A stretch of DNA of 14,900 nucleotides from Phycisphaerae bacterium (GCA_030603035.1 JAUVYQ010000061.1:1-14900); one strand, 5' to 3'. Shown: positions 1 through 9,185, counted from the stretch's first letter. A program made the numbers and translations. Notes: generated from the sequence alone by a model not told the origin.

Positions 1-1
1 C

Positions 2-1830
<1,829 letters not shown>

Positions 1831-1831
<1 letters not shown>

Positions 1832-1847
1832 AGCCTATCCGAATAAC
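1831..1847. repeat. IS left terminal inverted repeat
   Basis: GAGCCTATCCGAATAAC, identical over 17 bases to the complement of 2723-2739. Similarity continues weakly inward (CCTGAA on both sides after a one-base offset). Confidence 0.93.
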
Positions 1848-1865
1848 ACCTGAATTGCCGATATA

Positions 1866-1889
1866 TTCAAAGGCAATGGTGCCTTTGAA
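1866..1889. promoter_or_regulatory. Hairpin upstream of the transposase start
   Basis: A perfect 10-bp stem (TTCAAAGGCA / TGCCTTTGAA) with the loop ATGG, ending within the probable Shine-Dalgarno AAAGGA at 1888-1893, which lies 7 bases before the ATG at 1901. In transcripts read through from gyrB the stem could mask this site. Such shields against outside transcription are known in several IS families; the function here is inferred. Confidence 0.55.
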
Positions 1890-1900
1890 AGGATTCAGGG

Positions 1901-2311
1901 ATGAAAAAACGAAAAACAAAGAATAAATACAGGATTTCAGACGAATTATGGGAAAAAATCGAGCCGCTGATACCGAAGCACCCGAATACACATCGTTTCG
2001 GCGGTGGCAGGCCAAGGGTGCCGGACCGCAAGGCCATGGACGGAATTCTTTTTGTACTCCGGACAGGGTGTCAATGGAACGCCTTGAACGAGACTGGTAT
2101 TTGTTCAAGCAGCACAGCGCACTCGCGATTTCAGGAGTGGACCAAAGCCGGTGTTTTTCAGCAACTCTGGGCACTGGCTCTGAAAGACTATGACCAGTTG
2201 AAAGGGATAGATTGGTCCTGGCAGTCGATGGACGGTGCCATAACAAAAGCCCCGCTTGGTGGGGAAAAAAACCGGCCCAAACCCTACGGATCGGGCCAAA
2301 AAAGGCGTTAA
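1901..2311 (+). CDS. IS5-family transposase, frame A (N-terminal part)
   Basis: The upstream half of the DDE transposase, 136 residues. It contains the N-terminal IS5 DNA-binding segment (DELWEKIEPLIP, GGGRPRVPDRKAMDGILFVLRTGCQW) and the first catalytic aspartate in QSMDGAITK (D111). After the A7 run at 2265-2271 this frame leaves the family pattern (KNRPKPYGSGQKRR) and stops. The conserved continuation KTGPNPTDRAKKG is in the frame of 2256-2735. Joining them requires a +1 shift, or RNA-polymerase slippage removing one A. A programmed shift is likely because this two-frame layout is normal for the group, but a simple inactivating indel cannot be excluded. Start ATG 1901 has an acceptable upstream AAAGGA. 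Confidence 0.88.
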   Translation: MKKRKTKNKYRISDELWEKIEPLIPKHPNTHRFGGGRPRVPDRKAMDGILFVLRTGCQWNALNETGICSSSTAHSRFQEWTKAGVFQQLWALALKDYDQLKGIDWSWQSMDGAITKAPLGGEKNRPKPYGSGQKRR

Positions 2312-2735
2312 ACGAAGTTTGCTGACCGAGGCAAGTGGTGTGCCGATCGGCCTGGCAATCGATGGAGCAAATCGCCATGACAGCAAGATGGTGCAGGCAA
2401 CGATAGAGAGTATTGCGGTAGAGCGTCCTGAAGCTACAGAGCAAGAGCCTCAAGGTATGCCTCTGGATAAGGCTTACGATTCCAGTGAGGTACGAGATTT
2501 GGTGAAAGAGTTTGGTTATACAGCCCACATTCGAGCCAGAGGCGAAGAAGCCCAGGCGATCAAACATGAAGTCGGCTTCAAAGCTCGCCGATGGGTTGTA
2601 GAGCGGACGCATAGCTGGATGAACCGCTTCCGCCGCATCCTGACGCGGTGGGAAAAGAAACCTGAGAATTATTTGAGCTTGCTTCATTTTGTCTGTGCTA
2701 TAATTACGTTCCGTTGTTCAGGGTTATTCGGATAG
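2256..2735 (+). CDS. IS5-family transposase, frame B (catalytic C-terminal part)
   Basis: The downstream half of the same transposase. It carries the conserved block KTGPNPTDRAKKGVKRSLL, the second aspartate region LDKAYDS, and the catalytic glutamate in RRWVVERTHSWMNRFRRI. The first aspartate is only in frame A, so neither ORF is a complete DDE enzyme alone and this frame is probably translated only as a fusion. The TTG at 2256 is just the first possible start in the open frame and has no convincing ribosome binding site. The coding sequence runs to four bases before the end of the right inverted repeat. Confidence 0.88.
   Translation: MVGKKTGPNPTDRAKKGVKRSLLTEASGVPIGLAIDGANRHDSKMVQATIESIAVERPEATEQEPQGMPLDKAYDSSEVRDLVKEFGYTAHIRARGEEAQAIKHEVGFKARRWVVERTHSWMNRFRRILTRWEKKPENYLSLLHFVCAIITFRCSGLFG
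2696..2704 (+). promoter_or_regulatory. Outward extended -10 element at the IS right end
   Basis: TGCTATAAT: a consensus TATAAT at 2699-2704 preceded by TGN, pointing towards ffh. There is no well-spaced -35 (TTGCTT at 2679 gives 14 bases, TTGAGC at 2673 gives 20), so it would rely on the extended -10. It lies within transposase codons and may be coincidental. Confidence 0.3.
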
Positions 2736-2739
2736 GCTC
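2723..2739. repeat. IS right terminal inverted repeat
   Basis: The reverse complement of the left end over 17 of 17 bases. It is followed by the TTA duplication at 2740-2742. Confidence 0.93.
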
Positions 2740-2742
2740 TTA
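2740..2742. repeat. Target-site duplication TTA, right
   Basis: The triplet directly outside the right inverted repeat, matching TTA at 1828-1830. Confidence 0.8.
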
Positions 2743-2803
2743 ATGCTGGATGCTCGTAAAAGGAGAGAATCGAGCATCGAGTATCGAGAATCGAGCATCG
2801 AGT
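2743..2803. repeat. Heptamer-based repeat, copy 2, gyrB-ffh spacer
   Basis: Ungapped match to 1427-1486 at 50 of 60 bases. Five tandem heptamers run 2769-2803 (ATCGAGC, ATCGAGT, ATCGAGA, ATCGAGC, ATCGAGT). The copy ends two bases before the ffh ATG, so it makes up the entire ancestral gyrB-ffh spacer once the IS is removed. It supplies the ffh leader; no strong Shine-Dalgarno is visible close to the ffh start (the AAAAGGAG at 2758-2765 is about 40 bases too far upstream). Confidence 0.85.
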
Positions 2804-2804
2804 T

Positions 2805-4232
2805 ATGTTTGAGTTATTGACTGAGAAATTCAATTTAGTTTTCAGGTCGCTGTCCGGCCGGGGACGGATTACCGAAGCGAATATCTCAGATGCTATGCGC
2901 GATGTCCGCAAGGCCTTTCTGGAAGCGGACGTCAGCTACAATGTGGTAAAGCAGTTCTGTAAAGATGTTACGGAAGCGGCCATCGGCGCTGAGGTGATAA
3001 AAAGTCTTCATCCCGGCCAGATTCTGGTAAAAATCGTCAACGATGAGCTTACAAAGCTGATGGGCCCGGTCGATAGCAGTGTTTATTTTGTCTCGCCCGG
3101 GCCTACCATAATTATGTTAGCCGGGCTGCAGGGCGGTGGTAAAACCACCACCGCCGCGAAACTCGGCAAATACCTGGTCGGAAAGGGCAAGAAAACACTT
3201 TTAGTGGCTGATGACCTGCGAAGGCCGGCCGCCATTGAGCAATTGGTTGTTCTGGGCCGGCAAGTTAATATCGATGTTTACAGTGAAGAAGGCAAAAATC
3301 CGGTCAAGGTTGCAAAAAATGCTGTAAAGCACGCCCGCAAGAACGGTTACGATGTGGCATTGCTCGACACAGCCGGCCGACTGCATATAGATGAAGAAAT
3401 GATGGCCGAGCTGGCCGACGTCGCAAAGGCTGTCAACCCGCACCAGATTTATTTGATCTGCGATGCGATGACCGGTCAGGACGCCGTTAATTCCGCCAAA
3501 GAGTTCAACGAGCGGCTGGAGCTCGATGGCGTCATCCTTACAAAACTGGACGGCGATGCCCGCGGCGGAGCTGCGCTGAGTGTCAAGGCCGTAACCGGAA
3601 AGCCCATTAAGTTCATCGGCGTCGGCGAAAAGCTGGACAAGCTTGAAGAATTTCACCCCGACCGTATGGCCGGCAGAATCCTCGGTATGGGCGATGTGGT
3701 AACGCTTGTCGAGAAGGCACAGGAGCATTTCGAGGCCGAAGAGGCGGAGAAACTGCAAAAGAAAATGGCCAAGGGCAGCTTTGGCTTTGATGATTTTCTC
3801 AAACAAATGCAGGCCGTCAAAAAAATGGGCGGTATTAAGGATATGCTCAAAATGATGCCCGGAATGGGAGGGCAGCTTGGTGAACTGGACCTTGACGGGG
3901 GGGAACTGGGGCAAATGGAAGCAATTGTGTATTCGATGACGCCGGCCGAACGTCGCGACCCAGATATTATAGATTTGTCGAGACGAAGACGGGTCGCAGA
4001 AGGGGCTGGTGTCCAAGTCAACGATGTTTCCAGTCTGGTAAAGACGTTTAGGCGCAGCCGGGATATGATGAAGACAATCAGCGGTGGAAGCTTCGGCGGA
4101 CTTAAGAGTCTATTTTCCGGCGGATTTAATATGGAGACATTAAGCGCGGCTATGACTGGCGGCAGAAAAATAAAGCAACGCTCAAAACGAAAAAGAATCA
4201 TAAAGCGAAGAGGAAAAACGAAACGGCGATAA
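2805..4232 (+). CDS. ffh: Signal recognition particle protein (SRP54/Ffh GTPase)
   Basis: Binds SRP RNA and signal peptides of nascent membrane and secreted proteins and delivers ribosomes to FtsY at the inner membrane in a GTP-dependent way. 475 residues, a normal length. N-domain helices cover about residues 1-90. The G domain has P-loop GLQGGGKTTTAAKL (107-120), DTAGR (188-192) and TKLDGDARGG (246-255). The M domain shows the methionine-rich GGIKDMLKMMPGM (342-354) and the SRP RNA-binding helix SRRRRVAEGAG (392-402). A strongly basic C-terminal tail follows (KRKRIIKRRGKTKRR). The ATG at 2805 gives the family-typical MFELLTEKF start. The leader is the heptamer repeat. The gene order ffh, rpsP, trmD is conserved in many bacteria. 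Confidence 0.97.
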   Translation: MFELLTEKFNLVFRSLSGRGRITEANISDAMRDVRKAFLEADVSYNVVKQFCKDVTEAAIGAEVIKSLHPGQILVKIVNDELTKLMGPVDSSVYFVSPGPTIIMLAGLQGGGKTTTAAKLGKYLVGKGKKTLLVADDLRRPAAIEQLVVLGRQVNIDVYSEEGKNPVKVAKNAVKHARKNGYDVALLDTAGRLHIDEEMMAELADVAKAVNPHQIYLICDAMTGQDAVNSAKEFNERLELDGVILTKLDGDARGGAALSVKAVTGKPIKFIGVGEKLDKLEEFHPDRMAGRILGMGDVVTLVEKAQEHFEAEEAEKLQKKMAKGSFGFDDFLKQMQAVKKMGGIKDMLKMMPGMGGQLGELDLDGGELGQMEAIVYSMTPAERRDPDIIDLSRRRRVAEGAGVQVNDVSSLVKTFRRSRDMMKTISGGSFGGLKSLFSGGFNMETLSAAMTGGRKIKQRSKRKRIIKRRGKTKRR

Positions 4233-4267
4233 AACAGAAGATTTCGATTGAGCAATACCTGAGAAAA

Positions 4268-4546
4268 TTGGCTCGGTTTGCTGACAGCGAGTATGGTAAT
4301 ATGATAAGAAGCCAATTCAAGGATATCGAAGGCGGCAGTGAACTGGCAATGCTGGCGGCACCGAGCGCCGAGGAATTAGAGCAATTAAAAAAGGCAGTGG
4401 CGATAATGACGCCGGACGAAAAACAAAAGGCCGATAGCTTGACCGATGAACAAATACAAAGAATAGCAAGTGACGCACAGGTTGACCCCGCGAATTTTGC
4501 TATTTTCATAAACGGGTACACTTTACATTGCAGACGTGTTTCGTGA
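4268..4546 (+). CDS. Small hypothetical protein between ffh and the R-M gene
   Basis: I do not recognise a family. From TTG 4268 it gives 92 residues: acidic, probably helical and soluble, with no signal peptide or membrane segment. The frame shows protein-like features (LTDEQIQRIASDAQVDPANFAIFINGY) and ends HCRRVS. It is open back to 4130 with no ATG or GTG; the stretch before the TTG (ISIEQYLRKLARFADSEYG) looks equally protein-like, so the true start may be an ATT or CTG codon between 4241 and 4259, or translation may be coupled to the ffh stop at 4230-4232. Its stop TGA lies inside the 17-bp direct repeat (4530-4546), so the later insertion left its C-terminus unchanged. A non-coding remnant is possible. 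Confidence 0.5.
   Translation: MARFADSEYGNMIRSQFKDIEGGSELAMLAAPSAEELEQLKKAVAIMTPDEKQKADSLTDEQIQRIASDAQVDPANFAIFINGYTLHCRRVS
4530..4546. repeat. 17-bp direct repeat, left copy, flanking the R-M gene
   Basis: gcagacgtgtttcgtga, identical to 7640-7656 and differing on both sides beyond. It ends with the stop codon of the small ORF and lies one base before the ATG of the R-M gene. Best read as a target duplication or recombination scar from insertion of that gene. Confidence 0.85.
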
Positions 4547-4547
4547 A

Positions 4548-7500
4548 ATGCTAAAAACATACATAAAAGAAATCTTCAAAGTCACCAAAAGAGGTGATGC
4601 CCGGGAAGAAAGCTATTATAAAACTCTGGAATCGCTGGTCGGGAGTTTTGCGCAATCAATAAATAGGGCAAAAACGGAAATAACGATTCTGCCGAAGAAA
4701 ACCGAAGCAGGCAACCCGGATTTTCGAGTGTGGGATGGTAAACAGCACATAGTTGGCTACATTGAAGCAAAGCCCCCCACCGAAGAAAACCTTGATAAAA
4801 TTGAAGAATCAGAGCAGCTAAAGCGATATCGCAGTGCTTTCGCCAACGTGATTTTGACGAATTTCTTCGAGTTTCGTTTGTACCGAAATGGCAGTTTGAT
4901 CGATAAGGTTCAAATAGGCCGACCGTTCATCGCCAGAGAGCTCAAACTTGTCCCTCCCGTGGAAAATAAAGACAAGTTTCTTGATTTGTTAAACAAGTTC
5001 TTCACTTTTTCCCTTCCGCGAACATATACACCAAAAACACTCGCAGAAGCTCTTGCCTGCAGAACACATTATCTCCGTGAGCAGGTGCTTTTGGAGCTTG
5101 ACAGAAACAACGGCAAGCTTGCAGGATTTTACGAGGCGTTTCAACAGCATTTGATTGCTGGTCTTACAAAAGAAGATTTTTCGGATATGTATGCCCAGAC
5201 TATAACCTACGGGCTTTTTGCAGCGAGCACCCGATGTAAGGAGGATTTTAACAGAAGACTTGCTTTTGACAATATCCCAAGGACTATAGGTATCCTACGT
5301 GATGTGTTCCGGTTCGCTTCTCTTGAGGAGCCGGGAGAACAACTTAGTTGGGTAATCGATGATATTGCAAATGTCCTTGCGGTTGCAGATGTAAAACGGA
5401 TTCTGCACCGATATTTTGTCGAAGGCAAGGGTAAGGACCCAGTTGTACATTTCTACGAAACGTTTCTTGCCGAATACGACCCCAAGGAAAGGGAGCAGCG
5501 AGGCGTATATTACACTCCTGAACAGGTCGTCTCCTATATTGTGCGCTCGTTGAACATTATCTTAAAGGAATACTTCAACAAATCGGATGGTTTTGCAACC
5601 GATTCGGTAACTGTACTTGACCCTGGTGCAGGGACTTTGACATTTTTGGCAGAAGCAGCAAGAGTTGCGGTTGAGGAGTTCGTGGATAGCTATGGGACAG
5701 GCGGCAAAAGTGAGCTAATAAAGAAGCACATTTTAAGAAACTATTATGCCTTTGAATTGATGATGGCTCCTTATGCTATTGGACATTTGAAGATGGGTTT
5801 CCTGCTTGAAGAGTTAGGTTATAGGTTGGCTGAAGACGACAGGTTCAGGCTCTACTTGACAAACACACTCGACATGAAGGAACTCGCAGAAAGCAACCTG
5901 CCGGGTATGAGTTCATTGTCGGAAGAATCTCACGCCGCAGGGGTGGTAAAGAAAGAAAAACCAATTCTCGTTATTGTGGGTAATCCACCTTACTCAGGAC
6001 ATTCGGCCAACAAGGGCCCGTGGATAAGCAAGGAAATCAAAGAATACTACAAAGTCGATGGCAAGGATTTGGGGGAGAGAAATCCTAAATGGCTTCAAGA
6101 TGATTATGTAAAGTTTATTCGCTTCGCTCAATGGAAGATACAGCAGGCAGGTGAAGGACTACTGGGTTTCATTACCAACCACAGCTACTTGGACAACCCT
6201 ACATTCAGAGGGATGCGACAATCTTTAATGAAAAGTTTCGAGCATATCTATCTGCTCGACCTGCATGGCAATAGCAAGAAAAAGGAAAAATGCCCTGATG
6301 GCTCAAAAGATGAAAATGTATTCGATATCCAGCAAGGCGTTGCAATCATCCTGGCAGTTAAGAAAAAAGGAATGAGGAAAAAGATATCACATAGCGACCT
6401 CTGGGGACTGCGCGAAGCCAAATATGGTTGGCTTAAGGACAATGACATCAAAAGCACAAAATGGAAGAAGCTAACACCAACGTCAGAGTTTTATTTCTTT
6501 GTGCCGAGAGATGAAAAACTATTAGCTGGTTATCAAAAGTATCCGAAAGTCACGGATATATTCCCCACTAATAGCGTGGGGATAGTAACAAGCCGTGATA
6601 AATTCGTCATTGATGCCAACAGGGCAGAATTGAAAAAACGTATAAGAATGTTCCGTGATGAAAATATCCCCGATAGTATCATAAAGCAGGCTTTTGACTT
6701 GAAGGATAAGGCCAATTGGAAAACAAAAGATGCCCGGAAAAAAGTAAGAGCAGAGAAGGATTGGGAAAAGCAAATAATACCTATTCTCTACCGCCCATTT
6801 GACCGGCAATGGATTTTCTATAATGACGCGGTAATAGAAAGAACCCGAAAAGATGTTATGCGGCATATGAGGCGGGCCAATTTGGCACTTTGCGTTGGGA
6901 GGGCCGGACAGGTTGTCGGTTTGGAAAAAGCTTGGAATGTTGTATTCTGTGCGGAATGTATTGCGGATCTCAATCTCTTTTATCGAGGCGGGAACGCGAA
7001 CTTGCCGCTTTATCTTTACCCTGACGAAGATTTATATAACAACGCTAAGACTAACACGTACCAGCGCGAAGTCAATATCGAAAAGCGAGTATTCGAGGCG
7101 CTAAAAAAGGCGTACGGCAAAAAACCAAAGCCGGAGGCAATATTTTATTATATATATGCAGTTCTGTATTCGAATATTTATCGCCAAAAGTACGCAGGGT
7201 TTTTGAAAAGCGATTTTCCACGAGTTCCATTCTCCCACGATTATAGCTTATTTCTCGCGATGGGAAAATCAGGTGAAAATTTGGTTGATTTGCATCTGAT
7301 GAAATCGAAGAAGCTGAATAAGCCGGTAGCCAGGTTTGAGGGTAAGGGTGATAATCTTGTAGCAAAAATAAAATATGATGAGAAGAAAAGTTTGGTATAC
7401 ATAAATGCCGGGCGACATTTCGGGCCTATCGGTAAAGATATGTGGGAATACCAAATAGGCGGTTACCAGGTTATGGCTAAGTGGCTCAAAGATAGAAAAG

Positions 7501-7631
7501 GTCGTCGGCTTTCACTGGAGGATATTAAGCATTATTGCAGAATTGCAACGGCGATAAGAGAGACAATAACCGTCCAGAAGAAGATAGACGGAATTTATAC
7601 AGATGTTGAAAAACACTGTGTTAGTATCTAA
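4548..7631 (+). CDS. Single-chain restriction-modification enzyme (type IIG / helicase-less type ISP-like)
   Basis: Predicted bifunctional DNA endonuclease and N6-adenine methyltransferase, about 1027 residues. N-terminal PD-(D/E)xK-type nuclease signature: NPDFRVW with D58, then YIEAK with E73 and K75. A helical connector follows, then RGVYYTPEQVVSYIV, typical of N6 methylases of R-M systems. SAM motif I is LDPGAG (357-362) and catalytic motif IV is NPPY (479-482), gamma-class. After NPPY come long conserved stretches (LQDDYVKFIRFAQWKI, NHSYLDNPTFRGMR, LDLHGNSKK) resembling the C-terminal specificity region of type ISP enzymes. No DEAD/H helicase motifs lie between nuclease and methylase, unlike LlaGI-type ISP enzymes. 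ATG 4548 is preferred; GTG 4536 adds four residues and lies within the direct repeat. No good ribosome binding site or own promoter is seen. Codons are visibly more A/T-rich than in neighbours, fitting transfer. Confidence 0.88.
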   Translation: MLKTYIKEIFKVTKRGDAREESYYKTLESLVGSFAQSINRAKTEITILPKKTEAGNPDFRVWDGKQHIVGYIEAKPPTEENLDKIEESEQLKRYRSAFANVILTNFFEFRLYRNGSLIDKVQIGRPFIARELKLVPPVENKDKFLDLLNKFFTFSLPRTYTPKTLAEALACRTHYLREQVLLELDRNNGKLAGFYEAFQQHLIAGLTKEDFSDMYAQTITYGLFAASTRCKEDFNRRLAFDNIPRTIGILRDVFRFASLEEPGEQLSWVIDDIANVLAVADVKRILHRYFVEGKGKDPVVHFYETFLAEYDPKEREQRGVYYTPEQVVSYIVRSLNIILKEYFNKSDGFATDSVTVLDPGAGTLTFLAEAARVAVEEFVDSYGTGGKSELIKKHILRNYYAFELMMAPYAIGHLKMGFLLEELGYRLAEDDRFRLYLTNTLDMKELAESNLPGMSSLSEESHAAGVVKKEKPILVIVGNPPYSGHSANKGPWISKEIKEYYKVDGKDLGERNPKWLQDDYVKFIRFAQWKIQQAGEGLLGFITNHSYLDNPTFRGMRQSLMKSFEHIYLLDLHGNSKKKEKCPDGSKDENVFDIQQGVAIILAVKKKGMRKKISHSDLWGLREAKYGWLKDNDIKSTKWKKLTPTSEFYFFVPRDEKLLAGYQKYPKVTDIFPTNSVGIVTSRDKFVIDANRAELKKRIRMFRDENIPDSIIKQAFDLKDKANWKTKDARKKVRAEKDWEKQIIPILYRPFDRQWIFYNDAVIERTRKDVMRHMRRANLALCVGRAGQVVGLEKAWNVVFCAECIADLNLFYRGGNANLPLYLYPDEDLYNNAKTNTYQREVNIEKRVFEALKKAYGKKPKPEAIFYYIYAVLYSNIYRQKYAGFLKSDFPRVPFSHDYSLFLAMGKSGENLVDLHLMKSKKLNKPVARFEGKGDNLVAKIKYDEKKSLVYINAGRHFGPIGKDMWEYQIGGYQVMAKWLKDRKGRRLSLEDIKHYCRIATAIRETITVQKKIDGIYTDVEKHCVSI

Positions 7632-7639
7632 AGAATTAG

Positions 7640-7656
7640 GCAGACGTGTTTCGTGA
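7640..7656. repeat. 17-bp direct repeat, right copy, flanking the R-M gene
   Basis: Identical to 4530-4546. It begins 9 bases after the R-M gene stop and lies in the leader of rpsP, so the insert between the two copies is essentially the ORF alone. Confidence 0.85.
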
Positions 7657-7702
7657 CCCCGATTGTATCGGGATTGCGGGAATTGATTATAAACACTTAA
7701 CG

Positions 7703-7708
7703 AAGGAG
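7703..7708 (+). promoter_or_regulatory. Ribosome binding site of rpsP
   Basis: AAGGAG, 6 bases before ATG 7715. This fixes the rpsP start and rules out the upstream in-frame GTG at 7646. Confidence 0.85.
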
Positions 7709-7714
7709 ACGATT

Positions 7715-8503
7715 ATGGCAGTAAAGTTGAGACTGACGAGGATTGGTAGGCGGCATCGGCCGTTCTTTAGAATCAATGCGGTCGAATCGCGCACGCCGCG
7801 TGACGGTAAAATACTTGAAAAGCTGGGCCATTACGACCCAATTGAAAAAGACCCCGCCAGGCAGGTTGTGCTCAACCGCCAGCGCGTAGAGTACTGGCTC
7901 GATAAAGGAGCAATACCGTCCGACACCGTTTCGCAAATTCTGCTTCGCCACGGTATCGAGCATAAATATGCCGAAGTTAAGGCTGCGCGTCGAGAAAGAG
8001 CCAAGGCGGTAGCCCGTGCCAAAGGCAAGCTGTTTACAAAAGCTGAAAGAATGACCGCCGAGAAAGCCGCTAAGGCAGCCGAAGAAAAGGCCAAGGCCGA
8101 AACTAAAGCCAAGGCCAAGGTTGAAGCCGAGACAAAAGCCGAGGCTGAAGCTGTGGAAGAAAAGGCGGAAACTAAAGTAGCGGAAGAGAAGGCCAAAGTT
8201 GAGGTAGTTGAAGAAAAGGTCGAAGCTGAAGCTGTGCAAGAAAAGCCCGAAGCTGAAATAGTGGAAAAAGAGGCCGAAGCTAAAGTGGCGGAAGAAAAGC
8301 CGGAACCTGAAGTAGTGGAAGAAAAGGCCGAGGCCGAAACAGTGGTAGAAAAGACCAAGGCCAAAGTAAAGACCAAGGCCAAACCAAAGACCAAGGCTAA
8401 AGCAAAGGCCAAGGCCAAAGCTGAAAAAGAGACCAAGGCAAAAACCAAGACCAAAAAGAAAACAGCTTCGAGCGAAAAGACAGACGAGAGTGATGAGAAT
8501 TGA
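7715..8503 (+). CDS. rpsP: 30S ribosomal protein S16 with long charged repeat tail
   Basis: Structural protein of the small ribosomal subunit. The S16 core is residues 1 to about 87: [58 protein letters not shown]16 is normally about 80-100 residues; this one is 262. The extra part is almost only Ala, Lys, Glu, Val and Thr, in three zones: a basic Ala/Lys-rich linker (about 88-145), eight tandem nine-residue units with consensus VVEEKxEAE (146-217), and a Lys/Ala/Thr-rich basic end finishing [13 protein letters not shown]. No stop or frameshift separates core and tail. The start is fixed by AAGGAG at 7703. The stop overlaps the trmD start by 11 bases, so the two are translationally coupled. 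Confidence 0.95.
   Translation: MAVKLRLTRIGRRHRPFFRINAVESRTPRDGKILEKLGHYDPIEKDPARQVVLNRQRVEYWLDKGAIPSDTVSQILLRHGIEHKYAEVKAARRERAKAVARAKGKLFTKAERMTAEKAAKAAEEKAKAETKAKAKVEAETKAEAEAVEEKAETKVAEEKAKVEVVEEKVEAEAVQEKPEAEIVEKEAEAKVAEEKPEPEVVEEKAEAETVVEKTKAKVKTKAKPKTKAKAKAKAKAEKETKAKTKTKKKTASSEKTDESDEN
8150..8365 (+). repeat. Eight 27-bp tandem units in the rpsP tail
   Basis: Each unit encodes nine residues: [72 protein letters not shown]. The register is kept through all eight with substitutions but no indels. Confidence 0.85.
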
Positions 8504-9185
8504 TGTTCTTACTCTTTTTCCGGAGATGTTCGAATCGCCCCTGAGCCGCTCGATATTAAAGAGGGCTCAGGAGGCGGGCATAGTTGATATCGTTCTTACT
8601 AATATAAGGGATTTCGCCACTGACAATTATAAAAAGGTTGATGATAAGCCGTATGGCGGCGGGCCGGGTATGGTTATGATGCCCGGCCCGGTCTTTGACT
8701 GCTTTGAGTATGTCGGGAAATTATCGCCGGAAAAAGGCCGAGTCATCCTGCTAACCCCACAGGGACAGAAATTTAATCAGACAAAAGCGGCCGAATTAAG
8801 CGCCGAGAATCGGCTCATCTTAATCGCCGGCAAATATGAAGGATTCGATGAGCGAATTCGCACCGGCCTCGGCGCCGAGCAAATCTCAATAGGAGATTAT
8901 GTTTTAAGCGGCGGTGAACTGGCGGCTATGATAATCATCGACGCAGTGGTCAGATTGTTAGCTGGTGCGCTTGGCGATGAAGACTCGCCGAAAGACGATT
9001 CATTCAGCACGGGTCTGCTGGAGTATCCGCAATATACAAGGCCTGAGGTCTTTCGCGGTATGAAGGTTCCTGATATTCTCTTGAGTGGTGACCACGGCAA
9101 AATAGCTGATTGGCGCCGCCGGCAGTCACTGGAGCGAACAAAGAAATGGCGCCCCGATTTGCTCAAAGACAACAATAAAGAATAA
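8493..9185 (+). CDS. trmD: tRNA (guanine-N1)-methyltransferase
   Basis: Transfers a methyl group from SAM to N1 of G37 in tRNAs with a G at position 36, preventing +1 frameshifting. 230 residues, normal length. SPOUT trefoil-knot landmarks: [10 protein letters not shown] (88-97), [10 protein letters not shown] (113-122), [13 protein letters not shown] (132-144), then the catalytic aspartate segment [17 protein letters not shown] (168-184) and [10 protein letters not shown] near 207-216. ATG 8493 gives the family-typical [16 protein letters not shown] 8490 would add one residue. It overlaps rpsP by 11 bases. RimM, often encoded between rpsP and trmD, is absent here, and rplS, often next, is replaced by sulfatase genes 11 bases downstream. 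Confidence 0.96.
   Translation: MRIDVLTLFPEMFESPLSRSILKRAQEAGIVDIVLTNIRDFATDNYKKVDDKPYGGGPGMVMMPGPVFDCFEYVGKLSPEKGRVILLTPQGQKFNQTKAAELSAENRLILIAGKYEGFDERIRTGLGAEQISIGDYVLSGGELAAMIIIDAVVRLLAGALGDEDSPKDDSFSTGLLEYPQYTRPEVFRGMKVPDILLSGDHGKIADWRRRQSLERTKKWRPDLLKDNNKE

Noticed and set aside
3201..4016. Antisense ORF of 271 codons within ffh
   Set aside because: ffh is unmistakable on the + strand; the complement has no family features.
4536..4547. GTG 4536 as the R-M gene start
   Set aside because: It lies inside the host-derived direct repeat; ATG 4548 is the first codon of the inserted unit. Not fully excluded, as neither has a good ribosome binding site.
7658..7672. Hairpin CCCGAT-TGT-ATCGGG before rpsP as a terminator
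   Set aside because: Only 6 bp with a 3-base loop and no T-run follows; too weak to call, though it could belong to a repeat.
7646..7714. N-terminal extension of S16 from GTG 7646
   Set aside because: The extension comes from the direct repeat and leader; AAGGAG at 7703 and the family-typical MAVKLRL fix the start at 7715.
7831..8454. Antisense Ala/Ser-rich ORF of 207 codons over rpsP
   Set aside because: It is the complement of the repetitive Ala/Lys/Glu tail, which lacks stops on both strands by composition.
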